NCBI GenBank assembly: GCA_017546145.1
Contig: JAFYXN010000025.1
Span: forward strand, 56,283-120,282
Direction of reading: 5' to 3'
Source: Clostridia bacterium
GTDB lineage: Bacteria > Bacillota > Clostridia > Monoglobales > Monoglobaceae
DNA length: 64,000 nt
A program made the translations under genes and the position numbers. Positions 55,648-64,000 of this stretch are shown here, one piece after another. The notes under the pieces are model-generated. The model saw only the letters and a list, made by a program, of their open reading frames with translations. It was not told the origin of the DNA and searched no databases. Each line of letters starts with the position of its first letter. Within the stretch, counting starts at the first letter, position 1.

Positions 55648-56216
55648 TGCGTGTACCTCAAAACGACCTTACATATACCAAAAAGGTTCTTGAAATGGGG
55701 CCTGACGGCATCATCTTCCCTATGGTACACAGTGCAAAGGAAGCGGAGGAGCTGCTTTCATACACACTCTATCCGCCTTACGGAAGTCGCGGCTGCGGTC
55801 CGCAAAGGGCGGTAAGGTACGGTATTGATGATGAGCTTGAGTATTTTAAGTCAGGACCGTTTGACCTGTGCAGATTTTTGCAGATTGAATGCAAAACCTT
55901 TGTTGACGAGCTTGAGCAGATTGCGGACAATCCTTATATTGACGGATTTATTTTGGGGCTTGCTGATTTGTCGGGGTCAATAAATCAAATAGGTGATTTC
56001 TTTGGCGAAGATAACCTTGCACTGGCAAAAAAGGCAATTGATATTGCAACAAAGCATGGCAAGATAGTTGGCTCGGCAACGCTTGCGTCTGACGAAAAGA
56101 CAATAGGTAAGCTTTGCGATATGGGTATCAAAATGATTACCTGCGGTGCGGACTTTGGTTATATTGTAAATGGTGCAAGGCAAACCTACGAGAACTTAAA
56201 AAAGGTATTGGGATAA
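55578..56216 (+). pseudogene. HpcH/HpaI-type aldolase remnant lacking its N-terminus
   Basis: The aldolase frame is open from 55578. It reads DQCYAQLVAAKSVGRQAIVRVPQND, then GPDGIIFPMVHSAKEAEELL, FLQIECKTFVDEL (metal Glu) and FILGLADLSGSI (metal Asp). Family members cleave 2-keto-3-deoxy sugar acids to pyruvate and an aldehyde. The first 70 or so residues, including the histidine of the usual CEHG motif, are missing; the sequence before 55593 belongs to the overlapping previous frame. A GTG at 55647 could start a stub, but activity is unlikely. Confidence 0.78.
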
Positions 56217-56295
56217 AATTTTGGGCGGAGGGTACTTGTACTTTCCGCCTGATTGATGTATTATATATAATTGAGGCATAAATGGAGGAAAAGTA

Positions 56296-57192
56296 ATGAA
56301 AGCATTGGTTTTTGGCGAAGTATTGTGGGACGTGTTTCCAAACGGAAAAAAGCTTGGCGGTGCGCCTATGAACTTCTGCGCTCATTTTACAAAGCTTGGG
56401 GCAGAAGGCTGTTTGTATAGTGCTGTCGGAAAGGATGAGCTGGGCGATGCGGTTTTTGAAAGCATGGATAAGCTTGGGCTGAAAAAAGACTTTGTTGCTG
56501 TTAATCCGCAAAAGAGAACAGGGGTATGCAATGTAACTCTTGACGAGCATGGTCAGCCGGAGTATGATTTGGTTTTTGATGTGGCTTATGATAACATAAG
56601 TGCTTCAAATACAGAGATTGAATGCATTAACAGCCATAAGTTTGATGTACTTTATTTTGGCTCATTGGCACAGCGAAACAGCGTATCTGCAAATACCGTT
56701 AAAGAAATTACCGAAAGCTGCAGCTTTAAAGAGGTTTTCTGTGATATAAATATAAGACAGAATTATTACAGCAAAGAGTTGATTGAAGAATGCTTCGCAA
56801 GAAGCACAATTATCAAAATAAACCGTGATGAGCTTGAATTGGCAAAGGCGCTGGAAGTTATTTCTGCACAGTGCAGAACGATAAAAGATGCCTGCGACGA
56901 ACTTTGCAGCAAATTTGATTTAAAGGTTGTAATCGTAACCTTAGACAGTGACGGAGCGGCGGCGTACAGCTATAATGATAAAACGCTGTGTATGTCAGGG
57001 CGTCAGCCTGCAACTCTTGTTTCTGCTGTAGGTGCAGGCGACAGCTTTTCGGCGTGCTTTTTGTATAATTTTCTTAACGGAAATGACATAAAAACCTGTG
57101 TTGAACGTGCTAATATTCTGGGAGCCTATGTTGTCGGCTTTGAAGAGGCAATCCCTGAATACACAGAAGATTTACTCAGGAAGATAAAATAG
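56296..57192 (+). CDS. PfkB family sugar kinase (fructokinase-like)
   Basis: 298 residues, ribokinase fold. Substrate-side GGAPMNFCAHFTKLGAEG, and the C-terminal signature VSAVGAGDSFSACFLYNFL with the catalytic Asp. Similar proteins act on fructose or 2-keto-3-deoxygluconate; the neighbouring aldolase remnant would fit KDG-type flux, but the N-terminal GEVLWDVFPNGKKLGGAP resembles fructokinases more. GGAGG before the ATG. Confidence 0.88.
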   Translation: MKALVFGEVLWDVFPNGKKLGGAPMNFCAHFTKLGAEGCLYSAVGKDELGDAVFESMDKLGLKKDFVAVNPQKRTGVCNVTLDEHGQPEYDLVFDVAYDNISASNTEIECINSHKFDVLYFGSLAQRNSVSANTVKEITESCSFKEVFCDINIRQNYYSKELIEECFARSTIIKINRDELELAKALEVISAQCRTIKDACDELCSKFDLKVVIVTLDSDGAAAYSYNDKTLCMSGRQPATLVSAVGAGDSFSACFLYNFLNGNDIKTCVERANILGAYVVGFEEAIPEYTEDLLRKIK

Positions 57193-57209
57193 CAGTACAA
57201 GGAGGAATC

Positions 57210-57914
57210 ATGTTGTATAACGGAAAAAACAAGGCTATTACTTTTAGCTATGACGATGGAGTAACTCAGGATAAGCGGTTAATTGAGATTTTCAACAAGT
57301 ATAATTTAAAGGCGACATTTAATATAAACTCAGAGCTTTTAGGGTTGCCGGGAACACTGATAAGAAACGGAGTTGAAATCAATCACATCAAGAATAACCG
57401 TGAAGATTTGAGATATATATATGAAGGGCATGAGATTGCAGTACATACGCTGACACACCCGAATCTTGTGCAGACAGAAGATGATGCAGAGGTTTTGCGT
57501 CAGGTAGAGCAGGACAGGTTAAACCTGTCTGAGCTTGCAGGCTACGAGGTAGAGGGGATGGCTTATCCGTGCGGCCCTGTAAACTGTGATAGCCGCGTGG
57601 CGGATATTATAAAAAATAATACATGTATCAAGTATGCACGCACCGTTGGCGTGACAAAATCATTTGAGCCTTTCACGGATTTGTATCAGTATCAGGGAAC
57701 TTTGTATCATCATGAAGATTGGGATATTCTGTTTGATATGGGTAAAAAGTTTTTAGAGCTTAAAACGGATACGCCTAAGGTGTTTTACATCTGGGGACAT
57801 TCGTACGAGTTTGATATTTATCCTGAGCGTTGGCAGCAGTTTGAAGAGTTTTGTAAGATGATTAGCAATCAACCGGATATTTTTTATGGCACCAACAAAG
57901 AGGTATTAGTGTAG
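57210..57914 (+). CDS. Polysaccharide deacetylase (CE4) family protein
   Basis: 234 residues. NodB-homology motifs: TFSYDDGVTQD (motif 1) and IAVHTLTHPNL (motif 2, metal His pair), with late WGHSYEFD. No signal peptide is visible, so it is cytoplasmic and likely deacetylates imported oligosaccharides rather than cell wall. 17 bases after the kinase stop; AAGGAGG upstream. Confidence 0.87.
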   Translation: MLYNGKNKAITFSYDDGVTQDKRLIEIFNKYNLKATFNINSELLGLPGTLIRNGVEINHIKNNREDLRYIYEGHEIAVHTLTHPNLVQTEDDAEVLRQVEQDRLNLSELAGYEVEGMAYPCGPVNCDSRVADIIKNNTCIKYARTVGVTKSFEPFTDLYQYQGTLYHHEDWDILFDMGKKFLELKTDTPKVFYIWGHSYEFDIYPERWQQFEEFCKMISNQPDIFYGTNKEVLV

Positions 57915-57924
57915 ATTTTAATTA

Positions 57925-57971
57925 CAAGGGGCTGTTTAAAAACATAGTTTTTAAACAGCCCCTTGTTTTTT
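57925..57971. terminator. Bidirectional terminator
   Basis: A 19-bp perfect stem (57925-57943 with 57947-57965), ATA loop, then TTTTTT. It separates the rightward deacetylase from the leftward beta-helix gene. Confidence 0.92.
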
Positions 57972-59340
57972 ATATTGGCTCGCAGGTGAATACATCCTGC
58001 GCTGCGCTTATATACTGATTTTCATTAATATCACAGACAAGCTTGTCAATTTCAATCTGACCGTCTGACCATGTTTTTATTAAGGTGTCGCCTTTGTAAT
58101 TGTGTATTTTAACATTTTGCAATTTTATGCTGGCATAGTTTGCTGCGTGCATAAACTCAATATTTTCCGCACCTTCTCTGATGGAGATATTTGCGTTTTT
58201 CAGTTCAAAGGTAACAGGGGTGTCCTTGTCGCCGTAAAGAGTAAGCGGCATACTTATTCCCGTTGCATTTATGTTTTCAAAACGGATAGATTCCAAAGGC
58301 CTGTTTGCCTGCCACATTTCGTTTCCTGAAAAGTTAAAGTGCAAAAACCTATCGGCATAGTCTATGTCGCAGTTTCTTATAATTATATTTCCGGGCTGAT
58401 ATTCAACAGGAACAGAAAAATCTGAGTAATATGTAAACACACTAAGCATGTTGTTTCGGTGCCCTTCTAAGGTTGGTGCTGCTCCGCTTCTCTTTTCTTC
58501 GTCGGTCAGGCTGCCGCGGAAAAGGTATTTGCATGGTCCGTAGATATGGCAATTTTCAACAACAACATTGGTGCCGCCAAGACGCATAGCGCTGCAGGCA
58601 GAATTAAGCTCACAGTTTTTGACCAAAAGATTTATGTTTGAAAAGCCTGCAACACAATCATCGCCGGTATAAAAATGACAATCGCTTATGGTTATATTCC
58701 TGCAAACCATCGTATGTATTCCGTCGTGCCCTGCCAAAACGGTGACATTGTGTACGGACAGATTTTCGCTGTAGAATATTGAATGTGCCCAGTTTGCACT
58801 GTCTTTTATTGTATAACCGTCAAGCCTTATATTCTTGCAGCAGAACATTCCTATACAGTGCGGGCCGCGGTAGTTTTCCTCACCCAATTCGTCAAAGCAA
58901 TCGCTTCCGTCAAGCACAGAGCCTTCTTCGCCAATAACAGATATGTTTTCGGCGTTTACAGCCCTGATTAGTGCGTTGTTCCAACGGCTGCCGGCAGTTC
59001 TGAAAAACTCATAGGCACTGTCCTTGTTTTCAAGAATTTCGGCTCTGTTCCATTTGGCGTTTGTAATAAGGTCGCCAAGAGGCTCAACCGTATCGGTTAC
59101 ATAGCTGAAATAATCTTCGGGGTTTCGGCTGCCTTTAAGTATTGCATTTTTCTGAAGGTGAAGTGTTATCCCGGAACGAAGCCGTATTCCGCCTGCCATA
59201 AAAGTCCCTTCGGGAACAACAACCGTGCCGCCGCCCATTTCAAAGCAGCTGTCTATTGCTGCCTGAATTTTTTCTGTCTGAAGCTGTGAGGTGTTTGGAG
59301 CAGCCCCGAAATCAAGAATATTGACTGTGTTGTTTTTCAT
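57970..59340 (-). CDS. GH28-like right-handed beta-helix glycosidase
   Basis: 456 residues, no signal peptide. The N-terminus NILDFGAAPNTSQLQTEKIQAAID and GGGTVVVPEGTFMAGGIRL is the pectate-lyase/GH28 entry fold. Rungs include VTVLAGHDGIHTM and CHFYTGDDCVAGFS, the latter carrying the paired Asp of GH28 polygalacturonases; the later GHG and RIK motifs are not seen, so it belongs to a divergent branch. It probably cleaves intracellular pectin- or rhamnogalacturonan-type oligosaccharides. Confidence 0.82.
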   Translation of the reverse strand: MKNNTVNILDFGAAPNTSQLQTEKIQAAIDSCFEMGGGTVVVPEGTFMAGGIRLRSGITLHLQKNAILKGSRNPEDYFSYVTDTVEPLGDLITNAKWNRAEILENKDSAYEFFRTAGSRWNNALIRAVNAENISVIGEEGSVLDGSDCFDELGEENYRGPHCIGMFCCKNIRLDGYTIKDSANWAHSIFYSENLSVHNVTVLAGHDGIHTMVCRNITISDCHFYTGDDCVAGFSNINLLVKNCELNSACSAMRLGGTNVVVENCHIYGPCKYLFRGSLTDEEKRSGAAPTLEGHRNNMLSVFTYYSDFSVPVEYQPGNIIIRNCDIDYADRFLHFNFSGNEMWQANRPLESIRFENINATGISMPLTLYGDKDTPVTFELKNANISIREGAENIEFMHAANYASIKLQNVKIHNYKGDTLIKTWSDGQIEIDKLVCDINENQYISAAQDVFTCEPI

Positions 59341-59442
59341 AAGTTACCCTCCTGTAATTGTACTAAAAATATTATATGGGTTTTGAAAATGACAGTCAAT
59401 AGATACAGGGTTTGCAATTTGTGGAATAGTATTGAAAAGCTG

Positions 59443-60291
59443 TTATTCAGGCAAAAGCACCTGATTTAAGCCTTCATTTTCTTTAAATTCGGTGGGGGTT
59501 TTGTTAAAAAACTTCCTGAACGCACGGTTGAAAGAGCGCGTGTTGGAAAAGCCGCATTCCAAACAAATCTCAATCATTTTTTTATCGGAATACAAAAGAA
59601 ACGGCAGTGCTTTGTCAAGCCTGTATGCGGTAAGATAGTTATAAAAGGTTGTGTTTGCAGCCTCTTTAAAAATATGGGAAAAATAGTATGGGGACAGATT
59701 GCAATATGCCGCAATTTCTTTAACAGAAATATATTCGCCGTAGTGCTTAGAAAGATATTTGTTTGTTTTTTCCAAAAGCGTCATGTATGTGTGATGCTTC
59801 TTTTTTTGTGTTTTTTCAACAGGGATAAGCTGTTTTGACCGGATAAGATGACACAGAATTTGCTGCGACATACTGTTAACGGCGTATCCGTAACCCGGGG
59901 TTGCTGATTGCGCTTCTTGTGTAAGCAAAAGCACAAGGCTTTTAACCTTTTTGTATGTGTCCGAGCTTTTGTCTATAGGATTTTTTATGCGCAAGGCAGA
60001 AAAATCGATAATTTCTTCAGAATTTTTGCATTGCAATTTGATTATATGTATAGAGCTTTCAGCTTTTGAAGAAAAGCTGTGGATTTCTCCCGGCATAAAT
60101 ATACACATATCGTTTTCTGATATAATAAAGCAGGAATTGTCGCATGTAATTTCAATTGTTCCCGATACCGCAAGAATAATTTCTATCTCCTTGTGGATAT
60201 GAGATAAATAGTTAATATTCTCAGCGCAACACGAAATATACGGGAAATCTGCCGAAGCTGAATGAAAGTTTTCAAAAAATACAGAGTTCAT
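59443..60291 (-). CDS. AraC family transcriptional regulator
   Basis: 282 residues from the ATG at 60291 (MNSVFFENFHS), chosen by AGAGGTGA. The N-terminal cupin (LSHIHKEIEIILAVSGTIEI, IFMPGEIHSFSS) is followed by a double helix-turn-helix (VKEIAAYCNLSPYYFSHIFKEAAN; MIEICLECGFSNTRSFNRAFRKFF). Divergent from the GH3 gene with 129 bases between; it likely controls the flanking glycosidase genes. Confidence 0.92.
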   Translation of the reverse strand: MNSVFFENFHSASADFPYISCCAENINYLSHIHKEIEIILAVSGTIEITCDNSCFIISENDMCIFMPGEIHSFSSKAESSIHIIKLQCKNSEEIIDFSALRIKNPIDKSSDTYKKVKSLVLLLTQEAQSATPGYGYAVNSMSQQILCHLIRSKQLIPVEKTQKKKHHTYMTLLEKTNKYLSKHYGEYISVKEIAAYCNLSPYYFSHIFKEAANTTFYNYLTAYRLDKALPFLLYSDKKMIEICLECGFSNTRSFNRAFRKFFNKTPTEFKENEGLNQVLLPE

Positions 60292-60420
60292 ATTTTTCAC
60301 CTCTGTGATTATTATATCAATTTTTATAAAAAAAGCAATATATGTCTTAATTAAAGCATGATTTGAATTGAAAAACAATGCTTAAAATGATACGCTTGAT
60401 AAAAAGGGGGATGAGCAAAT

Positions 60421-62298
60421 ATGAATTTTCAGGAAAGAGCAAAAGAGCTTGTATCTAAAATGACACTGGCAGAAAAAATGTCGCAGCTTCAGTATGATTC
60501 GCCGGCAATAACGCGATTAAACGTTCCGGCATATAATTGGTGGAATGAGTGCCTTCATGGCGTTGCAAGGTCGGGTATGGCAACGGTTTTTCCACAGGCA
60601 ATAGCCATGGCGGCAAGCTTTGATGAGGATCTTATGCTGGATGTAGCCACCGCAATTTCCGACGAGGTAAGAGCAAAGTACAATGAGTATAAAAAGTTCG
60701 GTTATACAGGGATATATCAGGGTTTGACCTGCTGGTCGCCAAATATTAATATATTTCGCGATCCGCGCTGGGGCAGAGGCCACGAAACCTATGGTGAAGA
60801 CCCATATCTTACAGCAAGAATGGGAACCGCCTTTATAAAAGGTCTTCAGGGGGACGGAAGGTACAGAAAAACAGATGCTACAATAAAGCATTATGCAGTG
60901 CACAGCGGACCGGAGGCGCTAAGACACGAATTTGATGCACGGGTAACAGACAAGGATTTATATGAAACATATCTTTGGGCGTTTAAATATTGTATAGATA
61001 ATGCCGACCCGTCCGCGGTTATGGGCGCGTATAACAGAACAAACGGCGAGGCGTGCTGTGCAAGTAAAACCTTATTGGGGGATATTCTTTTTGGTGAATT
61101 TGGATTTGACGGATATGTTGTTTCTGACTGCGGAGCAATATGTGATATAAACAATCATCATAAGATAACCAAAAACGAGGCAGAAAGTGCTGCACTGGCT
61201 GTAAATAACGGCTGTCACCTTAATTGCGGTGATGCGTACAAGTGGCTTAAAACCGCAGTGGCTTTAGGGCTGATTAATGAGGAAACAATTACAAAGGCGG
61301 CAGAAAAGCTCTTTACGGCACGGTTCAGACTGGGAATGTTTGATGATGATTGTGAATACGACAAAATTCCTTATGATGTTGTTGAATGTGATAAACACAC
61401 AGAGCTTAGCAGAAAAATGGCACAGGAGAGTATGGTGCTTTTAAAAAACAATGGGATACTCCCCTTAAAAGACCCCAAAACAATTGCGGTTATAGGTCCT
61501 AACGCAGATGACAAGTCGGTGCTTTTGGCAAATTACAATGGTACTCCGTCAAAATACGCAACATTTCTCAGAGGTATTCAGTCTGCAAGTGATGCAAGGG
61601 TAATTTATGCGGTTGGTTGTGATGCTGTCAGGGAGGAAGTTGACAGATGGGAAGAGCATCCTCTTAACGAGGCAATCATAGCTGCTGAAAAGGCAGATGT
61701 AGTTATATTGTGCATGGGACTTAATCCACGTCTGGAAGGGGAAGAATCGGACGACTATAACGGCGGCATAAGCAGTGACAAAAAAGATATTGAATTGCCT
61801 GCCTCGCAGAGAATGCTTACAGAGCGTATTGTCAGGACGGGTAAGCCGATTGTCTTTGTAAATATCAGCGGCAGTTGCACAAATCTGTCTTATGAAAAAG
61901 AACATTGTGATGCTGTTTTGCAGTGCTTCTATCCCGGAGCGGAGGGCGGCAATGCTTTGGCGGACATACTTTTTGGAAAGGTTTCCCCGTCGGGCAGACT
62001 TCCGGTGACTTTTTACAAAAGCATCGACGATATACCGCCGTTTGATGATTACTCAATGGAGAACAGAACATATAAGTTCTACAAAGGCGAGCCTGTATTT
62101 GAATTTGGCTATGGTCTGACATATTCGGATATTGAGGAGGAATGGACGGATGAAAATACTGTCCAAATCAAAAATAACGGAGAGTATGATGTCAATTATT
62201 CGGTTTTAAAATTTGAGTATATACCGCATAAAAATCTTTGCGGATTTAAAAAGGTACTTCTTAAATCAGGAGAAACAGCAAAGGTGATTTTTGAGTAG
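60421..62298 (+). CDS. GH3 beta-xylosidase/beta-glucosidase, C-terminus short
   Basis: 625 residues. The catalytic barrel shows NWWNECLHGVAR, RDPRWGRGHETYGEDPYL and the nucleophile in GYVVSDCGAI; the second alpha/beta domain has ESMVLLKNNGILPL and FYPGAEGGNALADILFG. The C-terminal fibronectin-like domain starts (GFKKVLLKSGETAKVIFE) but ends at TAG 62296, about 70 residues before the usual end, which may reduce stability. No signal peptide. GGGGG-type ribosome site upstream. Confidence 0.92.
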   Translation: MNFQERAKELVSKMTLAEKMSQLQYDSPAITRLNVPAYNWWNECLHGVARSGMATVFPQAIAMAASFDEDLMLDVATAISDEVRAKYNEYKKFGYTGIYQGLTCWSPNINIFRDPRWGRGHETYGEDPYLTARMGTAFIKGLQGDGRYRKTDATIKHYAVHSGPEALRHEFDARVTDKDLYETYLWAFKYCIDNADPSAVMGAYNRTNGEACCASKTLLGDILFGEFGFDGYVVSDCGAICDINNHHKITKNEAESAALAVNNGCHLNCGDAYKWLKTAVALGLINEETITKAAEKLFTARFRLGMFDDDCEYDKIPYDVVECDKHTELSRKMAQESMVLLKNNGILPLKDPKTIAVIGPNADDKSVLLANYNGTPSKYATFLRGIQSASDARVIYAVGCDAVREEVDRWEEHPLNEAIIAAEKADVVILCMGLNPRLEGEESDDYNGGISSDKKDIELPASQRMLTERIVRTGKPIVFVNISGSCTNLSYEKEHCDAVLQCFYPGAEGGNALADILFGKVSPSGRLPVTFYKSIDDIPPFDDYSMENRTYKFYKGEPVFEFGYGLTYSDIEEEWTDENTVQIKNNGEYDVNYSVLKFEYIPHKNLCGFKKVLLKSGETAKVIFE

Positions 62299-62364
62299 AT
62301 ACGGCACGTGTAGTTTGGCTGTAATACTTGGTGCAAAAAAGATACAAGGGTTTTGGGAAAAGTG

Positions 62365-62393
62365 TTGACTTTGTGATGCGGAAAGTGTATACT
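62365..62393 (+). promoter_or_regulatory. Promoter of the AGE epimerase gene
   Basis: TTGACT, 17-base spacer, TATACT, about 46 bases before the ATG. Confidence 0.8.
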
Positions 62394-62439
62394 TAATATA
62401 AACGATTTATTATACAACGTGTGAACGGAGTGACTTTCC

Positions 62440-63642
62440 ATGGATAAGGTGAATTTAACAGAAGCTCAAAAATGGATTAATTCAGAGCTTGAAAAAAGCA
62501 TCAATTTTTGGTTACAAAACGGAATTGACAAAAAGCACGGCGGTATTTACACTTGTCTTGACCGCAAGGGTGAAATCTTTTCAACAGATAAAAGCGTATG
62601 GATGCAAGGAAGGTGTGCATGGATTTTTGCCTGGATGTGCAGCCTTTACGGCAAGAGGGATGAGTGGCTGAATGCAAGTAAAAGCTGTCTGGACTTTATG
62701 GAAAAGTATTGTATTAATACCGAGGCAGGCGGACGGATGTATTTTACCGTTACTGAAGACGGAAAGCCGCTCAGACAAAGACGTTACTATTATTCAGAAA
62801 GCTTTTATTCCATGGCAAATGCAGAATACTATGGAGTAACAGGGGAAGAGCAGCATTTAAAGCGGGCATTAAAGGCATATAATACATACTGGGATTTGTG
62901 GCATGGAGAAGCCGACCCGGTCGGACTTCCCGCAAAAACAATTGCCGAGACACGCACAGGCAGAAGCTTTGGGTTGCCGATGATATATTTAAATATGACA
63001 AATATTCTGATGCGTGTGGATAAAGAAAACAAAGCTTTGTATCAAAAGCGTGCAGAAGAATGCATAAATGATATATTTAAGAACCATTTTCATCCCGAGC
63101 TTGAATGCGTGCTGGAAAATGTGGGACCAAACGGCGAAGCGTGTCTGGACTATACAGAAGGCCGTATAGTAAACCCCGGTCACGATATTGAAGGGGTATG
63201 GTTTATTCTTGAATATGCAAAGCAAACCAATGATGCCGAGCTTGTGAAAAAAGCGGAACAGATTTTTAACTGGGCAGTAAAAGCGGGCTGGGACAAGGAA
63301 TATGGCGGACTATTGTACTTTGTTGATGCACTTGGAAAGCCGCCGGAAGCGTACGAGCATGATATGAAGCTGTGGTGGCCGCATAACGAATTGATTATTT
63401 CTTCGTTAATGCTTTACAGAGATACGCAAAAGGAAGAATACCTTGATTGGTTTTTCAGGACGCTTGAATATTGCAGGAATAATTTTGCAGATTCTGAATA
63501 TGGTGAATGGTATGGTTATCTGCGGCGTGATGGCAAACCGACAATGCCGCCGTGCAAGGGCTCAACCTTTAAGGGCCCGTTCCATTTGCCCCGTATGCTT
63601 GGCATGGCAGATATGCTGATAAACCAAATATTGGCTGAATAA
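62440..63642 (+). CDS. N-acylglucosamine 2-epimerase (AGE) family protein
   Basis: 400 residues, (alpha/alpha)6 barrel. VWMQGRCAWIFAWM, NPGHDIEGVWFILEYA, LWWPHNELI and STFKGPFHLPRML carry the conserved active-site Arg and His residues of the AGE/cellobiose-epimerase superfamily. It epimerises C2 of a sugar, either N-acetylglucosamine/mannosamine or an oligosaccharide reducing end; the carbohydrate context does not decide. Confidence 0.92.
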   Translation: MDKVNLTEAQKWINSELEKSINFWLQNGIDKKHGGIYTCLDRKGEIFSTDKSVWMQGRCAWIFAWMCSLYGKRDEWLNASKSCLDFMEKYCINTEAGGRMYFTVTEDGKPLRQRRYYYSESFYSMANAEYYGVTGEEQHLKRALKAYNTYWDLWHGEADPVGLPAKTIAETRTGRSFGLPMIYLNMTNILMRVDKENKALYQKRAEECINDIFKNHFHPELECVLENVGPNGEACLDYTEGRIVNPGHDIEGVWFILEYAKQTNDAELVKKAEQIFNWAVKAGWDKEYGGLLYFVDALGKPPEAYEHDMKLWWPHNELIISSLMLYRDTQKEEYLDWFFRTLEYCRNNFADSEYGEWYGYLRRDGKPTMPPCKGSTFKGPFHLPRMLGMADMLINQILAE

Positions 63643-63662
63643 AAAGGAGCAAGCATCAGTGA

Positions 63663-63722
63663 TATGCACCCCAAAAGTTAGACACTTTTGGAGGTGCATA
63701 TTTTTATGGGGAAAAAGGACAA
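63663..63722 (+). mobile_element. Left end of an IS3-family insertion sequence
   Basis: TGCACCCCAAAAGTTAGACA (63665-63684) is like the termini of IS3-family (IS150-type) elements. The end itself folds: 63663-63678 pairs with 63684-63700 with single mismatches. It lies 20 bases after the AGE epimerase stop. Confidence 0.7.
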
Positions 63723-64000
63723 ATGCAAAGAAAATACTCGCCAGAATTCAAGTTATCTGTTATAATGGATTTGCGAGAACATCATTTGAGTTTTAGAGAA
63801 ACAGCAAGGAAATACAACCTTGTATTTCAATCTGAGGATTATGCAGAAAAATCTTTTACGGAAGAACCGTCAGAAGGAAAACCTTCGACGGATAAACCTT
63901 CGACGGAAAACCCATCAATGGTTTTACCAGTAAAGGAAAAGCCTTTGGAGGAAAACCCTTGGCTAAATAATACTAAAATAAATAAAAAAGAAAATAATAA
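63723..64000 (+). pseudogene. IS3 OrfA N-terminus fused to a foreign Ser/Pro/Glu-rich tail, open at window end
   Basis: The first 33 residues (MQRKYSPEFKLSVIMDLREH, then SFRETARKYNL) are the helix-turn-helix start of an IS3 OrfA. After KYNL the expected transposase sequence is replaced by VFQSEDYAEKSFTEEPSEGK and a KPSTDKPSTENPS-type repeat ending in NNTKINKKENN. Such tails are common in DnaD/RepA-type phage or plasmid replication initiators. The frame is open to base 64000. It is a deletion junction, an insertion into an older element, or an assembly join. Confidence 0.65.

Overview
The window looks like the replication-origin neighbourhood, plus about 55 kb of flanking sequence, of an anaerobic low-GC Gram-positive of class Clostridia, probably a saccharolytic gut or rumen species. 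The evidence is PolC-type polymerase, RemB between recF and gyrB, ParA/ParB with two perfect parS sites, IreB, AbrB, pyruvate formate-lyase, a biotin-dependent sodium-pump decarboxylase, clean TTGACA/TATAAT promoters with 17-base spacers and strong AGGAGG ribosome sites. No genus can be named from sequence alone.

Layout. (1) 1-7288, leftward: the start of an unidentified gene, a Wzt-like polysaccharide ABC ATPase, folA, thyA, and the dnaN-recF-remB-gyrB operon. (2) 7289-7825: a very AT-rich gap with divergent promoters and DnaA-box-like sequences, the best oriC candidate; dnaA is not beside it. (3) 7826-23884, mostly rightward: a 55-residue ferredoxin, rsmG, (pgcA leftward), rpiB, ispG, polC, tex, a MATE exporter, two parS sites, parA, parB, a small coiled-coil membrane protein and serS. 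(4) 23950-32670, leftward: the Na+-pumping oxaloacetate decarboxylase operon, lysC, hom, dusB and a YerB-like lipoprotein. (5) 32769-38810: an ADP-ribosylglycohydrolase-like gene, a frameshifted glycosidase, a divergent AraC regulator, then a small accessory patch (broken RhuM gene, chloramphenicol-acetyltransferase-like gene, 53-residue membrane protein). (6) 39039-50368: proB, GTP-dependent PEP carboxykinase, two unusual hairpin arrays, a DUF2500-like protein, an LtaS-like transferase, ireB, a double-domain AbrB, tRNA-Arg(CCT), hemW, lepA and galE. (7) 50695-53892: pflB-pflA behind a ZTP (pfl-motif) riboswitch. (8) 54085-63642: a plant-polysaccharide/uronate locus, partly collapsed: a truncated sugar permease fused to a beta-helix remnant, a decapitated aldolase, an intact PfkB kinase, a polysaccharide deacetylase, a GH28-like beta-helix protein, an AraC regulator, a C-terminally short GH3 enzyme and an AGE epimerase. 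(9) 63663-64000: the left end of an IS3-family element whose OrfA is fused to an unrelated tail.

Metabolically, PEP carboxykinase and the Na+-pumping decarboxylase act on the same oxaloacetate pool, which also feeds lysC/hom aspartate-family synthesis. Pyruvate formate-lyase supplies formate for one-carbon metabolism under apparent ZTP control, and folA/thyA consume folate one-carbon units.

The least explained structure is the pair of 'word-and-hairpin' arrays at 41948-42358 and 45914-46092. A short word (TCGATAT, GCGATAT or GTGAAATA) is repeated between mini-hairpins and then repeated as its reverse complement the same number of times. The words differ between arrays but the forward and reverse halves always match, so the architecture rather than the sequence is conserved.
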